Positions 23,741 through 35,090 of a stretch of 64,000 bases of DNA are shown piece by piece. The notes beneath the pieces are model-generated. The model had not been told where the DNA came from. It did not search any database and saw only the letters and a list, made by a program, of their open reading frames with translations. Position 1 is the first letter of the stretch. Each line of letters starts with the position of its first letter. The translations under genes and the position numbers were made by a program. The DNA is from Mariannaea sp. PMI_226 (lineage: Eukaryota > Ascomycota > Sordariomycetes > Hypocreales > Nectriaceae): positions 3,658,001 to 3,722,000 of the forward strand of contig JANFOG010000002.1 in the NCBI GenBank assembly GCA_024336345.1, given 5' to 3'.

Positions 23741-25248
23741 TTTGAAACTACTTTGAACTTTTCATCAACAGCTTGAAAATTGCCTTTCGTCTGTATTTTG
23801 TACTCGATTGTCTCGGCCTTTATGTCGCGCTGCTCGGACATTTCGCTCTGCTGTTCCAATGTAGTGACCCGGCTACTCAGTGATGCGAATGCGTTCCTCG
23901 CCTGTCTGACCTCCCGTCTCAGTCGCTTTATGGTGCGCGCCTGGGCCATAAGTGCCTTCATGGTGGCATCTTGTGACGTCTCGCGCTGTCCAAAGTCTCC
24001 TGATGCCTCAGCTCTTTTAATGTCTGGTGAACTCTCATGTGGCTCCTCGTTCTGTGAGGATTCTCGTCCTCCTCTGATGGATGATGCCTTCGCGTTGGGG
24101 TCCCATTCCATCGGGGTCACCTTCAGACTATTTTTTATGGCTACTGCCGCGACATGTACTTGTATATCCATGGGCAGGTAGTTGATTGTAATGGTGTCCA
24201 TGAATCTCGGATCTGTCGTTGGCCCGTCTTCATTTCGTCGCCACTGTGCCAGATCTGCCTTTGGAAACTGCTTCTGGGCCAATACTGCACACTTGGATTG
24301 TAGAAACGTCGTCTCGCCAAAGATGATCTTTACCATAGTAACATGGATCCATTTTGTTGGGCGTCTGCCCCATTTGTAGTCCATAATGCGGCTTGTTGAC
24401 TCTGTTATCGCCATGTCTTTAATTGCCTTCATGAACCTCAACTTGTCGTCTTCATACTTGGCATATTTAAGCCATATGAATGCTCCTTGTTGGTACCATT
24501 CCCACTGTCTCTCTTCGAGATTAGGTATAGCATTACTGACCATTTTTGGTTCGAAATCAGACAATGGGCGTCGCTGTATCTCCTCATTTGAGTATCCGAA
24601 GTGTCTAGCTAACTTTGCATATGAAACGACCTTGTCTAGAGTATTAGTTGTTGGGAGATCGTTCGACTTATGTTTTCGTGCTGTCATTTGGGCCCTGGCT
24701 CGTTTCTTTGCCATCTGAAGATTGTCGAATCTTGCGTCTTCAAAATTCTTAACGTCTGTCTGACGTTGCTCGGCTGACATTCGAGCGAGTTGGATAGCGA
24801 CATCAATTGTCATCCAATCTTCCTTCTTAATATCCATGTTTTTCAACGCTCTAATTTCCTCATCTTCAAGGTGCACCATTAACTCCCTCAGTGCATGAGT
24901 GTTGAAGATGGCGACAGGACTTTTCAATAGTTGCTCTCGTATTTGGCCGTTTCTCCCCTTTGCAGTTACTGGAAATTCCACCTCATTATCCGTAGACGAG
25001 TTCCAATCGTCGGATCCAATGTCGTCGGATCCGATGTCATCGAATCCAATGTCATCGGATTCAGGGTCTCCAGATCTGGTGTCTTCAGATTTAATGTTTT
25101 CGTCATCGGAATTATCGTGAATAGCGAGCATGTCGTCTTGTTCGCTATCAGATATATCGCTCTCGTCTGATGAAGATACCTGCATGGCCTCAAAGAATGT
25201 GATTGGCTTTTTCTTTCCTGTCTCCGAGTTGCCGCTTGTTGGCGCCAT
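23689..25248 (-). CDS. Unrecognised acidic, coiled-coil nuclear-type protein (modular gene copy A)
   Basis: A single exon of 519 residues from ATG 25248; the open frame reaches 25311 only with a non-ATG start. Residues 1-100 are Ser/Asp/Glu-rich and carry four degenerate five-residue repeats of the DDIGS type. A central part of about 300 residues is globular-looking (ARHFGYSNEEIQRRPLSDFEP, LEERQWEWYQQGAFIWLKYAKYE) and matches no family that I know. The last 110 residues contain a coiled coil (MKALMAQARTIKRLRREVRQ, then LSSRVTTLEQQSEMSEQ) and end in KKRKRAE, a candidate nuclear localisation signal. The last 26 residues, the 5' leader and the 3' flank are homologous to those of the gene at 26327-27047, while the bodies are not. 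Function unknown. Confidence 0.7.
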   Translation of the reverse strand: MAPTSGNSETGKKKPITFFEAMQVSSSDESDISDSEQDDMLAIHDNSDDENIKSEDTRSGDPESDDIGFDDIGSDDIGSDDWNSSTDNEVEFPVTAKGRNGQIREQLLKSPVAIFNTHALRELMVHLEDEEIRALKNMDIKKEDWMTIDVAIQLARMSAEQRQTDVKNFEDARFDNLQMAKKRARAQMTARKHKSNDLPTTNTLDKVVSYAKLARHFGYSNEEIQRRPLSDFEPKMVSNAIPNLEERQWEWYQQGAFIWLKYAKYEDDKLRFMKAIKDMAITESTSRIMDYKWGRRPTKWIHVTMVKIIFGETTFLQSKCAVLAQKQFPKADLAQWRRNEDGPTTDPRFMDTITINYLPMDIQVHVAAVAIKNSLKVTPMEWDPNAKASSIRGGRESSQNEEPHESSPDIKRAEASGDFGQRETSQDATMKALMAQARTIKRLRREVRQARNAFASLSSRVTTLEQQSEMSEQRDIKAETIEYKIQTKGNFQAVDEKFKVVSNAFQKLKNQHKKRKRAE

Positions 25249-25312
25249 GGTTGGGTTTAGGAACGAGCTGCTTTCAGGGACGTCGTCTTGTGCGAGCCGC
25301 GACGATGACAAG

Positions 25313-25445
25313 CTGAATGATAATGCAGTTAAAAAACGAGGGGGAAATGTTGGTGATGTGAAAGGATGAAAGAAAGCCTTTCTCTGCTCGCACTTCCTGC
25401 CTTTATTTCGAATACTAAGGCCTAAGGATTATGGTCAGGGTCACA
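25313..25445 (-). repeat. Shared 5' module (promoter/leader), copy A
   Basis: The block CCATAATCCTTAGGCCTTAG, then TATTCGAA, then AAAGGCTTTCTT and TCACATCACCAAC reading on the minus strand recurs at 27170-27300 upstream of copy B. It lies directly before the 519-residue gene and so is likely its promoter and 5' UTR. Confidence 0.65.
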
Positions 25446-25980
25446 TGCTTTGGCAAATGCAAACATCTGCCGTTCTACCTGTTTTGTTAGGAACCTATTA
25501 TTCAGAAATCAAAACGTCCCTGTCTGCCTTGGCTCTGATATATATAACTGCTCTAGAGCTTTGAGGTTTCTTGGGAACACAAGTCCCTTAACTGTTGCCA
25601 AGCGGCCTACTGGAGGCCTTATACTTACTTATGCTTGGAGCATCTACCAAGTTCCAAAGCACGACATCAATAGGGAAACCAGTATATGTCTTGGATGGTC
25701 CAGGTGAGATGTTGTGTTTAAGATGTAAGCATTCGAACCTTTCTATCACATAATTAGGACCTTGAATGTATAATGTCTAACTATTGTGACGACGTCAAAC
25801 GTCTGTTCCGATGTCCGTCAGATCCCTCAGATGCCCGCTTTCCACATTTGTACCCACGTTGATGCCAACCACATGTCGTATCTAGTGCTCATCTCCTCTT
25901 TTCGCTTTTTGCATCGTTCATGAACTTTCGTGATGGCCGCAGATATTCTCTACTCTTGAATTTATAATATCCTCGTCGAC
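25446..25980. other. Spacer between the two modular genes
   Basis: No gene is recognised. The spacer separates the 5' module of copy A from the 3' flank of copy B. Composition resembles decayed repeat DNA. Confidence 0.3.
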
Positions 25981-26039
25981 CTGTGAGCGAGAACATAAAT
26001 AGTGGAGGAGCTTCAGGTTGTCCTTCAGGTTGTCTTTTA

Positions 26040-26360
26040 TTATACTACCTGGTATTTATAGTATTTGCCGACCCAAAAATTAGACGGCGATGTTCTCATC
26101 ATGCGTGTATCTCCATTGTGTCCATCGACTGTCGTCCGTTTCGTAGTTGTATCGTCCATCAAAATGCATGGCGATAGTGTCCAGTATACCGCCGTCCGTT
26201 TGATAACCCAGTTGATCAAACGTATTGCTGTAGTGTCCATGACATCTCATCCATCACATATCCCCGATGTCCATTTTACTTCCGTTTATGCCCATATTGA
26301 TGTCATTTTCATTCTGTGTTTTGTGATCACTCCGCCCTCTTGCGCTTCTTGCGTCGGTTG
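26040..26360 (-). repeat. Shared 3' module, copy B
   Basis: Homologous to 23500-23740: the coding end (KKRKRAE and stop) and about 280 bases beyond. It contains an internal repetition of the GTCCATC and CATCAAA type, about 95 bases longer than copy A. Confidence 0.65.
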
Positions 26361-27047
26361 TCCAGCTCCTCAGGAGTATTTTCGACTTCTTCAAATTTCT
26401 TGTCGATAGTGTCGATTAGTCCTTGAACCTTCTCGTTGAAGGTGCGGTTTAGTTGTACAGCCTTTTCATCGAAGGTGCGGTTTAGTTGTCCAGCCTTTTC
26501 ATCGAAGGTGTCGGTCATTTCTCGAACCTTTTTATCGAAGATGTCGGTCAATTCGTTATACTTCTCGTAGAAAGTGTCGGACAGGTCTCGTATAGCCTCT
26601 TTCATCCGTTCATCGTGTTTGGCCATATCAGCAGCGCGATTCACCTGGTTCTGTTTGAGTATATCTATTTGCTTTTCATATGTAGCAACTGCGTCTTTTG
26701 TCGCCTGTTTAACCCCCCGTCTGAGGCTGTTTTCAAACATGGTCCTCGCTGTAGCATTGAAATTGTCCAGTTCGTCCCCGATTTTGAAGGGGTCTGAGTT
26801 TCTCTCTGCCGTCTCCGGCTTGTCAGATTTTGACTGGATGGGCGTCTTCGGGGATGTCATCTTGTGAGAGTAAGGAAATGTGGTATTAGTTGACGTGTTT
26901 ATAACTGGTCTGATTTTGCCCAATTACCTCGTCAGAATCATCGCAGCTTTTACTCTTTGACCTTTGCATATTTTTCAATACCTCTGGACGAGTTTTGACG
27001 GTGAACCGGATTTTCTTTGTCTTTGGCTGGTCAGATGTTGACGACAT
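26327..27047 (-). CDS. Unrecognised protein with six 11-residue repeats (modular gene copy B)
   Basis: Exons 27047-26928 and 26860-26327 give 217 residues; the donor is GAG|GTAATT, the branch-like ACTAATAC precedes CACAAG, and the phase is 0. An untranslated first exon probably lies upstream, with donor GTAAGT at about 27137 and a CACAAG acceptor near 27068. The N-terminal 40 residues are basic. Residues about 60-120 are helical. Six consecutive 11-residue units follow, starting LSDTFYEKYNE, LTDIFDKKVRE, MTDTFDEKAGQ, LNRTFDEKAVQ, LNRTFNEKVQG and LIDTIDKKFEE. The protein ends in KKRKRAE as in copy A. Unbroken 11-mers form either hendecad coiled coils or amphipathic membrane-binding helices. 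No family is recognised. Confidence 0.65.
26405..26600 (-). repeat. 33-base tandem repeat in coding sequence, six copies
   Basis: Six units of 33 bases encode the 11-residue repeats of the copy B protein. Units 3-5 are closest to each other (the AAGGTGCGGTTTAGTTGT block appears twice on the plus strand), indicating recent unequal exchange or slippage. Confidence 0.75.
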
Positions 27048-27169
27048 GGTCCTCTTTACGGATATTGTCTTGTGAGAGCAAGCAAATGTGGTATTAGTAG
27101 ACATGTTTTAGGGTAGTGATACGTTGTACCGACTTACGAGGGTTTGAAGATGTCAACGGTAATTCAGCC

Positions 27170-27300
27170 AGGGAATTGGAGGGCAAACGTTGGTGATGTG
27201 AAGGGAAGAAAGCCTTTGTCCCCGTTCGTCGCCCGTTATGTAGTTCGAATACTAAAGCCTAAGGATTATGGTCAAGGTCATGGTCAAGGTCACATGCCCC
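27170..27300 (-). repeat. Shared 5' module (promoter/leader), copy B
   Basis: Matches 25313-25445 in order and orientation, with the same TCACATCACCAAC end. It has an extra tandem GGTCAAGGTCATGGTCAAGG segment at about 27270-27290. It precedes the spliced copy B gene. Confidence 0.65.
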
Positions 27301-27309
27301 CGAGTACAA

Positions 27310-28020
27310 GCACTTTAGCCCTGCTGTGTTCCAAAAATTCCTTCAATAGTGCCATAAGAAACCTTAGGTCTTAGTTCATTATGATCATTTTTGGTATTCC
27401 TTAGTTGTGTCATAATGGGGATGTGATTTTTTGCTGACTGTTTTGCTATAATTCTTTTTGTAATAAGGTGTATAATTACCCATTTGCTGAACTCATCCAC
27501 AATTACCGTAGATGTGCCATTACCATCTAGTTATTGCGGTAGAGTCGTGGTGCATTCCAATGCAATAGTCATGGCAGGAGGATTAGCTGAAGACTCTTAC
27601 ATGGCTGGCAGTGTGGTATATAGTGTCTCCTGCAGATTGGGCACGCCTTGCTATATAAGCGGAATTTGTTACGCATGTTCTGAATAATATAGCCATCCAA
27701 GAATGGTCTTAGCTTGTTACATCCCAGGCAGTTCTGGTTGTGGACTGTGTGGAAGATATCCGCAACTACCCACCGAGGTGGATTTGCACAGCCTGCTGGG
27801 AGGAATATTTGGTGTAGTCTTCCATATTAGTCCGTTGCATATAACGAATAAAAAGACCGCTTTGTCATCGTCCGCCAAGGTGTCAATGTAGCGAATGATG
27901 TGCAATATGCGTGCCCACCGGGGATCGCTTTCGTATCCGCGCATCAACTTCTTGCGGAAGTCTAGATGCATCTCGACCATGCGTATGATGGGTGTTGAAC
28001 TCTTACCCAACTGGCTGTCT
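27310..28020 (-). mobile_element. Decayed Ty3/gypsy-type retroelement fragment (integrase region)
   Basis: On the minus strand the segment from 28010 reads a pol-like stretch (RYIDTLADDDKAVFLFVICNGLIW), then, after frame changes, DIFHTVHNQNCLGCNK and SKACPICRRHY. The last two have the spacing of the His2-Cys2 zinc finger that opens retroviral-type integrases. Further on, DEFSKWVIIHLITKR (27500-27455) matches the start of the integrase catalytic core of Ty3/gypsy elements. Stops and frameshifts break the frame and no LTRs are seen. It is a dead remnant next to the 5' module of the copy B gene. Confidence 0.65.
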
Positions 28021-28413
28021 GGGATGGGGGTCCCCGCTGGTGGGAGAGATCTCTATAGATCGCAAATACGGTTGCATTCAGTGCCCCTGGAGCTTTACCG
28101 CATGGTGTTTCTTTGTCTCATCCGCTTCGCAACCTGCTATCTCCTCATTCACCTATACATATGCAACGCAGTTACGAGCTACTGTTTAAAAATATCAACG
28201 TACTTGTATTTAAAAGTCATCGACTACCTGGACAGTAGTAATCATAGGACACTGTCCCCCACACGCCAGAACCATTTGCTTCCTCGCGCCTGTTTCCTAA
28301 CAGGACGCGCAGCCAGTAAACTGAAGCTGTAAAATCCATTTCTCCTCCTTTTGCAAACTGCTCATCCATCGTGGTATTCCATCATTCTTTTAATATATTC
28401 ATTCATTAGCGAC
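28021..28413. other. 3' flank of pyruvate carboxylase
   Basis: AT-rich DNA between the retroelement remnant and the pyc stop codon. No gene seen. Confidence 0.4.
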
Positions 28414-31400
28414 TTAGGCCTTCTCAATTCGGCAGACCAGGTCAGAGCCATCGACAGAGTCGCCCTCTCTAACATGGAGGCTGGCAACCTTGCCGCTGTG
28501 GGGGGCGGAGATGACCATTTCCTATAGACAATAATTAGCTTCGGCTTCAAGTTTGAAGTGGAAAAATCATGGGTCAAGTAACTTACCATCTTCATGGCGG
28601 ACAACACGGCAAGAGGGTCACCCTTCTTAACCTCAGAGCCCTCGTGGACTCGGAGCTCGACAAGAACACCAGACATGGGAGCGCCGACTTGGCTAGAGTC
28701 GCCGGCATCAGCCTTGGGTCGGCTGATGTTCTCGACAGCAGCCTTCTTGTCAACAACGGTGACTTGTCGAACCTCACCGTTCATCTCGAAGAAGACCTCA
28801 CGCTGGCCGGTGTTCTCAGAGAGGGGTCCGACAGCGAGAAGCTTCAGGATGAGGACCTTGCCCTTCTCGAGCTCAACGTTGAACTCCTCGCCAATCTCGG
28901 GACGGGTGAGGAAGTATCGGGTTGGGAGGACAGAAAGATCGCCATACTGCTGGCAGAACTTCTTGTAGTCCTCAAAGACCTTGGGGTACATGATGTACGA
29001 GGCAATGTCGCACTCAGTAACAGGGCCGCCAAACTTCTTGCCAAGCTCACGCTTGGTCTTGGTGAAGTCAACGGGGTCGAGGAAGAGGCCAGGGCGCTTG
29101 TCGAGCTTGCGTCGGCCACGGAGGGCGTCAGTGCGAAGAGGCTCGGGGAAGCCACCGAATGGCTGACCCATCATACCCTCGAGGAACTCAAGGACAGAGC
29201 CGGGGAAGTCGAGCTCAGAGGCACGAGCCTTGACATCCTCAGGACCAAGGCCGTTGGAGACCATGAACTGGGCAAGGTCACCGACAACCTTGGAGGTGGG
29301 GGTAACCTTGACAATGTCGCCCAGGAGATCATTGGCATGCTCGTAAGCCTTCTTGGTCTCAAGCCACTGAGATCCAAGACCCAGCTGGGAGGCCTGGAAC
29401 ATCATGTTGGTCAACTGACCACCAGGAATCTCGTGCTCGTACACCTCGGGGTCGGGGCCAGCAAGATGAGCCTCGAAGGGAGAGTAGAGCAGACGAAGCT
29501 GGGACCAGTAGACGTCCAGGGCTCGGACCTGACGGGCATCCAGACCGGGGTCAAGATCGCTACCCTCAAGGGAGGCGATGATGGCGTTGATGCTGGGCTG
29601 CGAGGTCATGCCAGACAAGCTGTCAGTGGCGGCATCGACGGCATCGGCACCAGCCTTGGCGCAAGCAACCATGGAAGCAACACCAGTACCAGCAGAGTCG
29701 TGGGTGTGGACGTGAATAGGGAGGTCGGGGTACTTCTCACGGATAGATCCGATGAGAAGGGTGGCGGCATGGGGCTTGAGAACACCAGCCATATCCTTGA
29801 TACCAAGGACGTGAATGTCGAGCGCAACAAGCTTCTCAACGAGGTCCAAGTAGTACTTGAGGTTGTACTTCTTCTTGGGGTTAAGCACTGTTAGGAGATG
29901 GTTAGCCAACAAGTATAATGTTAGAGCCAAAGTTAAAGAGAAACTCACTGTCACCGCTGTAGCAAACGGTAGCCTCAACAACACCACCGGCCTTGTGGAC
30001 AGCCTTGATACCGACCTCGAGCTGGTCAACATCGTTCAAGGCATCGAAAACTCGGAAGATATCGACACCATTCTTCTTGGCCTGGTCGACGAAGTGCTCA
30101 ATGGCGTTGTCTGGCAGAGAAGCATAGGCAACACCGTTGGCACCACGGAGCAACATCTGGAAAGGAATGTTGGGAACAAGCTTTCGCATCTTGCGAAGTC
30201 GGTCCCAAGGATCCTCGTAGAGGAATCGCATGGCGACATCGAAGGTGGCACCACCCCAGCACTCCAGAGAGTAAAGGTTGGAGAGGGCGTGGCTGGTCTC
30301 CTTAGCAATGCCGAGCAGATCGACAGTACGGACACGAGTAGCCAAGAGAGACTGATGGGCATCACGCCAGGTGGTGTCCATGAGCAGGCAACCCTTGTAG
30401 TTGCGGACAGCCTTGGCAAAGGCCTTAGGGCCCTGCTCAAGGATGATGTTACGCCAACCCTTCTGGCAGGGTACGCTAGTGTCGACCTTGACGCCTTCCG
30501 AGGAAATGATTTCGGGGACGTTAAGCTCAGTCTTGAGCTTAGGCTCACCGATCTGGCCCTTGATGCTGCTGCCGTTGACGGCAACGTCAGCAAGATAAGC
30601 AAGCAGCTTCTGGGCACGGTTCTGACTGCCAATGAGGTCGAAGAGCTCAGGAGTGTCATCGATGAAGGTAGTCCAGCAGTTACCATCAATAAAGACGGGG
30701 TGGGTCAGTAGAGAAGCAAGGAAAGGGATGTTGGTCTTGACACCACGGACACGGAACTCGATAAGAGCTCTGAGCACCTTTCTGCGAGCAATTTCGTACG
30801 TGCTGCCGTGGCACGTAGCTTTCACTAACATGCTGTCATAGAAGGCTAAATTTATGTTAGCTGAGCGTTCAAATGATGTATAGATGGTAGATCAATGTGT
30901 TTGAATGCTGTATGGTGATATTTGGTGGTGATATGGACGTATGGCGATGGATGGTGGTGAAAGCGGATATAAAGTGGGGCGGTCATATTAAAGTTTCAGC
31001 AACAAATATGAACCAAATCCCCGGGACCTCGCAGAAGACAGGAAAGGAAGGCAACAACGAATGGAGTAGACGAAGAAGGGAACTCATGGTTTGGGGGGAG
31101 GATGGGGAAGTAAAGGACTTACGCGTGATGATAGCACCGGCGAAACCGTTACCACCGTCCAGTCGGACACCGTTACCACCGGAAGAGCGGTAAACCTCAA
31201 TTTTACCGGTATCAGGCTGGAAGCCCTTTGCGGGATCCTCAGTAGTAATTCGGCACTGAATGGCAAAGCCACGGGTAGAAATGCGGTCCTGGGTCAGACC
31301 AAGCTGCTGAAGAGTAGCTCCGGCGGCGATCTGGATCTGAGCGGCAACAATATCGATGCCAGTGATCTCCTCAGTAATAGTGTGCTCGACTTGGATACGA

Positions 31401-32936
31401 GGGTTGATCTCAATGAAGTAGTAGCGGTTCTGCTGGTCAACCAGGAACTCAGCAGTACCAGCATTGCGGTAGCCGGCAGTCTTGGCCAGGCGGACAGCAT
31501 CAGCCAGGATGTTGTCACGGACATCAACGGGGAGATCCTTGGCAGGGGCAATCTCAACGACCTTCTGGTGACGTCGCTGGACGGAGCAGTCACGCTCGTA
31601 CAGATGAACAATGTTACCCTGGTTGTCACCGAGAAGCTGGACCTCAATGTGCTTGGGCTTGTCAAGGAAACGCTCAACAAAGACGGTACCGTTACCAAAG
31701 GCAGTCTTGGCCTCAGAGGTGGCACGCTCGAAAGACTCCTGCAAGCTCTCCTGCTCGCGGACGACACGCATACCACGACCACCACCGCCAAAGGCAGCCT
31801 TGATGATAATGGGGAATCCATAAGTGTCAGTGAACTCCTTGACCTCCTCGTATTTCTCGACGGCGCCCTTGGTACCAGGGACGACGGGGACGTTGGCAGC
31901 GAGAGCGAGCTTTCGGGCGGAGACCTTGTCACCGAGGGCATCAATGACATCGGGGGAGGGACCGACGAACTGGGGGGGCGGAGGTGGTCAGTGCACTGGG
32001 ACAAGGCCGAGAATTAGTGGGGCCGAAGATAACTCACGATAAGGCCAGCCTTTTCAACGTTGCGAGCGAACTCGGCGTTCTCGGACAGGAAACCGTAGCC
32101 TGTTAATCTTATTAGCTGGACAAGCCCAAGTTGTTGGGGAGCGCGATGGTGACCTACCGGGGTGGATCATCTGCACGCCGTGCTCAACGGCAATCTTGAT
32201 GATCTCGTCGCCAGCCAGGTAGGCGCCGACAGGGGTGTACTGCCCACGCTTGCCAATGACGTAGGCCTCATCGGCCTCTGTTGAGAGTTAGTACAACGAA
32301 TCACAAAGCCGAAATCTGGATCAATGTTTCGTACTCTGTCTGTGCATGCTCAGGCGGTCCTCATAACTGAAGACTGCAACGGTGTGCAATGAAAGCTCGT
32401 GAGCCTGTACAAAGGCAGTTAGCGAACCCGCTTGTTTGACAGCGACGGTCGCAACGCGACGTAAAAACTCACAGTTCTGAAGATCTGTCATGCGAAGAGG
32501 TGGGTCAGCTGGAGATGTCCTAACACAAAGGCCGGTCGAGCGGGCGGGAAATGATGGGTTGTCATACACGAATGGCTAATTCACATGTTAGCGGGCCATG
32601 GATCCTTCGAGGCTCGTTTGGGTGACAGAATACTTACGAATTTCACCACGGTTGGCGACTGTGTTGAGGAAGAAACAGAATCTTGGTCAGCGCATGTTCT
32701 TCACACACAAAAAAAAGCGCCCCGAGGCCAATTGGGAGAGGAGGTATTCCAAATATTGGCCGGCAGCTCTGCTAGGCCTGGCAATTTAACTCACCAAGGA
32801 TCTTCTTGACGTGCATGATGCTGGAGTTGGCCCGAATGTGGTGGACCGTGTTGGCGGCCTTGGGCTCATCAACATCCTCGTCTTCGAAGACATCGTTGAA
32901 GGTAAGGGGCTGCTGGGGAGCGCCGGGAGCAACCAT
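28414..32936 (-). CDS. pyc: Pyruvate carboxylase
   Basis: Biotin enzyme making oxaloacetate from pyruvate and bicarbonate with ATP; cytosolic in most fungi. My model has eleven exons: 32936-32795, 32658-32638, 32575-32568, 32484-32473, 32404-32335, 32277-32158, 32099-32038, 31969-31123, 30845-29949, 29887-28587 and 28521-28414. The sum is 3588 bases, 1195 residues, the usual length. Order: biotin carboxylase with ATP-grasp ([28 protein letters not shown]), carboxyltransferase ([34 protein letters not shown]), the conserved PYC domain, and a C-terminal biotinyl domain with the biotin-accepting lysine in AMKM (residue 1159). Exons 3 and 4 are microexons of 8 and 12 bases coding PIR and IFRT; without them the conserved segment GEIPIRIFRTAHELS cannot be read. 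All junctions are GT-AG and in phase. Confidence 0.95.
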
Positions 32937-35090
32937 GATGGGCGATTTAGGCTGTAGAAGAATTGAGGGAGAGGGAAATGGTCAGCGCGAGGGAGGAAGC
33001 TCTGTCGGGAGGGGAGCTTGATCGATTGATGGCGGGGTCCTTGGGAGTAGTGGGGTAACGAGCACGCGATTGTTCGGTGTGAAGAACCGCGACAGCTCTT
33101 CCAGCTCAGGAATTGACCACGATGTTTCCCAGAAGCACAGGACACGAGCGTTTAGGTGTAAGGAGATACTCGTAGCAGAGGATGGATGATTGAGGCTTAA
33201 AGGGGAGAGAAGGAGAGGAGCAGAAAAGCAGGAGGGGGAGGGGGTTTTGTAGGACGGAGTTTGGGCTGAAGGTCTGGCGCAGTTGAGACTCAAGACTCGG
33301 TGACACACCCGGGGACCGGCCGGGGCAGGGAAGCTACCTACTCTATCCTCGCACCTCCTGTGTCCATCTTCGCTCCGTGCTTTACCAGGAATATCTTCAC
33401 ACCCCCCGGCCGTGTCAGAAGAGCGAGCGAGATGCTGGTTGCACTTGGCCATCCTCCTTTGTTACGTAGTTCTAGTGAGATCAATGCCGCTAGTGAGCGG
33501 TTATCCGTGCCTCTTGTGGATGGGGAACTGGGGCAGACCAAGAGCCATGCTTTCTCAAGCTTTGCCACTTGTTGTTCTCATCTGGTAGCCCATGATTAAA
33601 AAAAAAAAAAAAAAAGAGGGCATCCCAAGACAACTTGCGCCTACACCCTATTGGTAGTGCAGTCACCTCTTAGCTCGGTGAATTTGCTAAGGCCTAAGAT
33701 CTCCCAGGCTCTGGAGATAACTTAGATTTTACGTAGCATTTCTAGCAAAAACTTGTCATAGCTAGGGTTGAGACTTGCGACTCGCATTCTGCCTCCATCA
33801 GACATCGTGACTGCATAGTAGCACTATTTTCACGCCTCTGGGGGGGAAAGAGCTGACAGTCACAACCCGCAATCTTAAGGCCCCCAGCTCGTCGTCTCTC
33901 TTCTTTTTCTCGATAGCTTCCATATGCCATCGTAGACCAATGAGGGGGGTGTTCATCTAGAATTCACGGATCTATGGAAATCTCCAAAGCCAACTGGACC
34001 GGGCCGGTCATGTCTGTTTGTTGCAGCATCAGACATCTGCAGGCAAGGCAGCGATAGAGGTGTGCCGGGGAAGCGAAGCGTGATAGTTTACTGGTGGAGG
34101 AGAGGATGGTGGTGCAGTAAAAAGAAACAACAGCACCAACGTCACTGCAGTTCACTGCCGCGCCTCTCCCGGGAAATGGCAAATTGCACGGACCCATGGG
34201 ATGGGGGACATTGCAGAAAAAAAAAAAGAAAATACTGGTGACAATAATAATAAAAGAAGACATGGGGGGGTGTGGGAGATACATCTTAAAGTGAGCAACA
34301 CAGGCAAAATAGAGGTGTGAGTGGGATATGATGGTGGTCACGAGGTCCGGTTGGGTCGGAAGTGATGGGAGAGGATAGGACAGGAACAAGGCAGGTGAAG
34401 AGCTGAGAGAGGATAAGATGAAAATGGGTCATATCTCTTTTTTCCGTCTGGCTGATAGGCGGCTGAATGGCTCGACACAAAAGATGAGCTCACGGCATCC
34501 GCCGGTGTTAGTTTTGATATTATGTACAGAGCTGGACCTTGGGGGGGGAGAGCCAACGAAGGGGAAGGACTTTGATTATGGGAGATGGAGACGTCTCGGC
34601 CTTGTTTGCGACGAAAGCGCCTTTGACGCAACCTGAAGAGTCAAGTCTCAAAAGATATCCACTAAATCTCTCTTGTAGATTAGCCATTGACCAATTAAAG
34701 TCCGCCGATAGTTGGTTGAGGCCTTTCCCCTCCCTGGCTTGTTTCTCTCACCTCAACCATTGACAACACTTTCCAGGGCCCTATCTAGGAGGTTGAGGTA
34801 TTAGACTGGATAGTCTAGACTACCTTCTCATTCAATACATCGACTGCATACTATGTACACGTTGTTTGAGTCTCATCTCAGCCACTAAAAATCCGCCTCC
34901 CAACGGAGTTGCTTCACCGTTCACCGTTCACCGACGACTACCACCAGTCGTATCGTTCCTTCCTTGATACTGGTGCGGCCCAAATGACCTGAAGAAATTT
35001 CTCGTTTCTTTTTTTTACTTGGTCTATTATTTTTTTCGCTCACCCTCCTTCTCCTCATCAATCTTGCGTTCGTATTTTCGTCCACGTAGG
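32937..35090. promoter_or_regulatory. Upstream region of pyruvate carboxylase
   Basis: Leader and promoter of the minus-strand pyc gene, followed by spacer. It contains an A-tract of about 17 at 33599-33615. Frames here (for example 33964-34389 minus) have no domain and overlap antisense. No gene is supported. Confidence 0.4.

Noticed and set aside
28569..32017. Long plus frames of 441, 284 and 308 codons
   Set aside because: Antisense shadows of pyruvate carboxylase caused by biased third positions.
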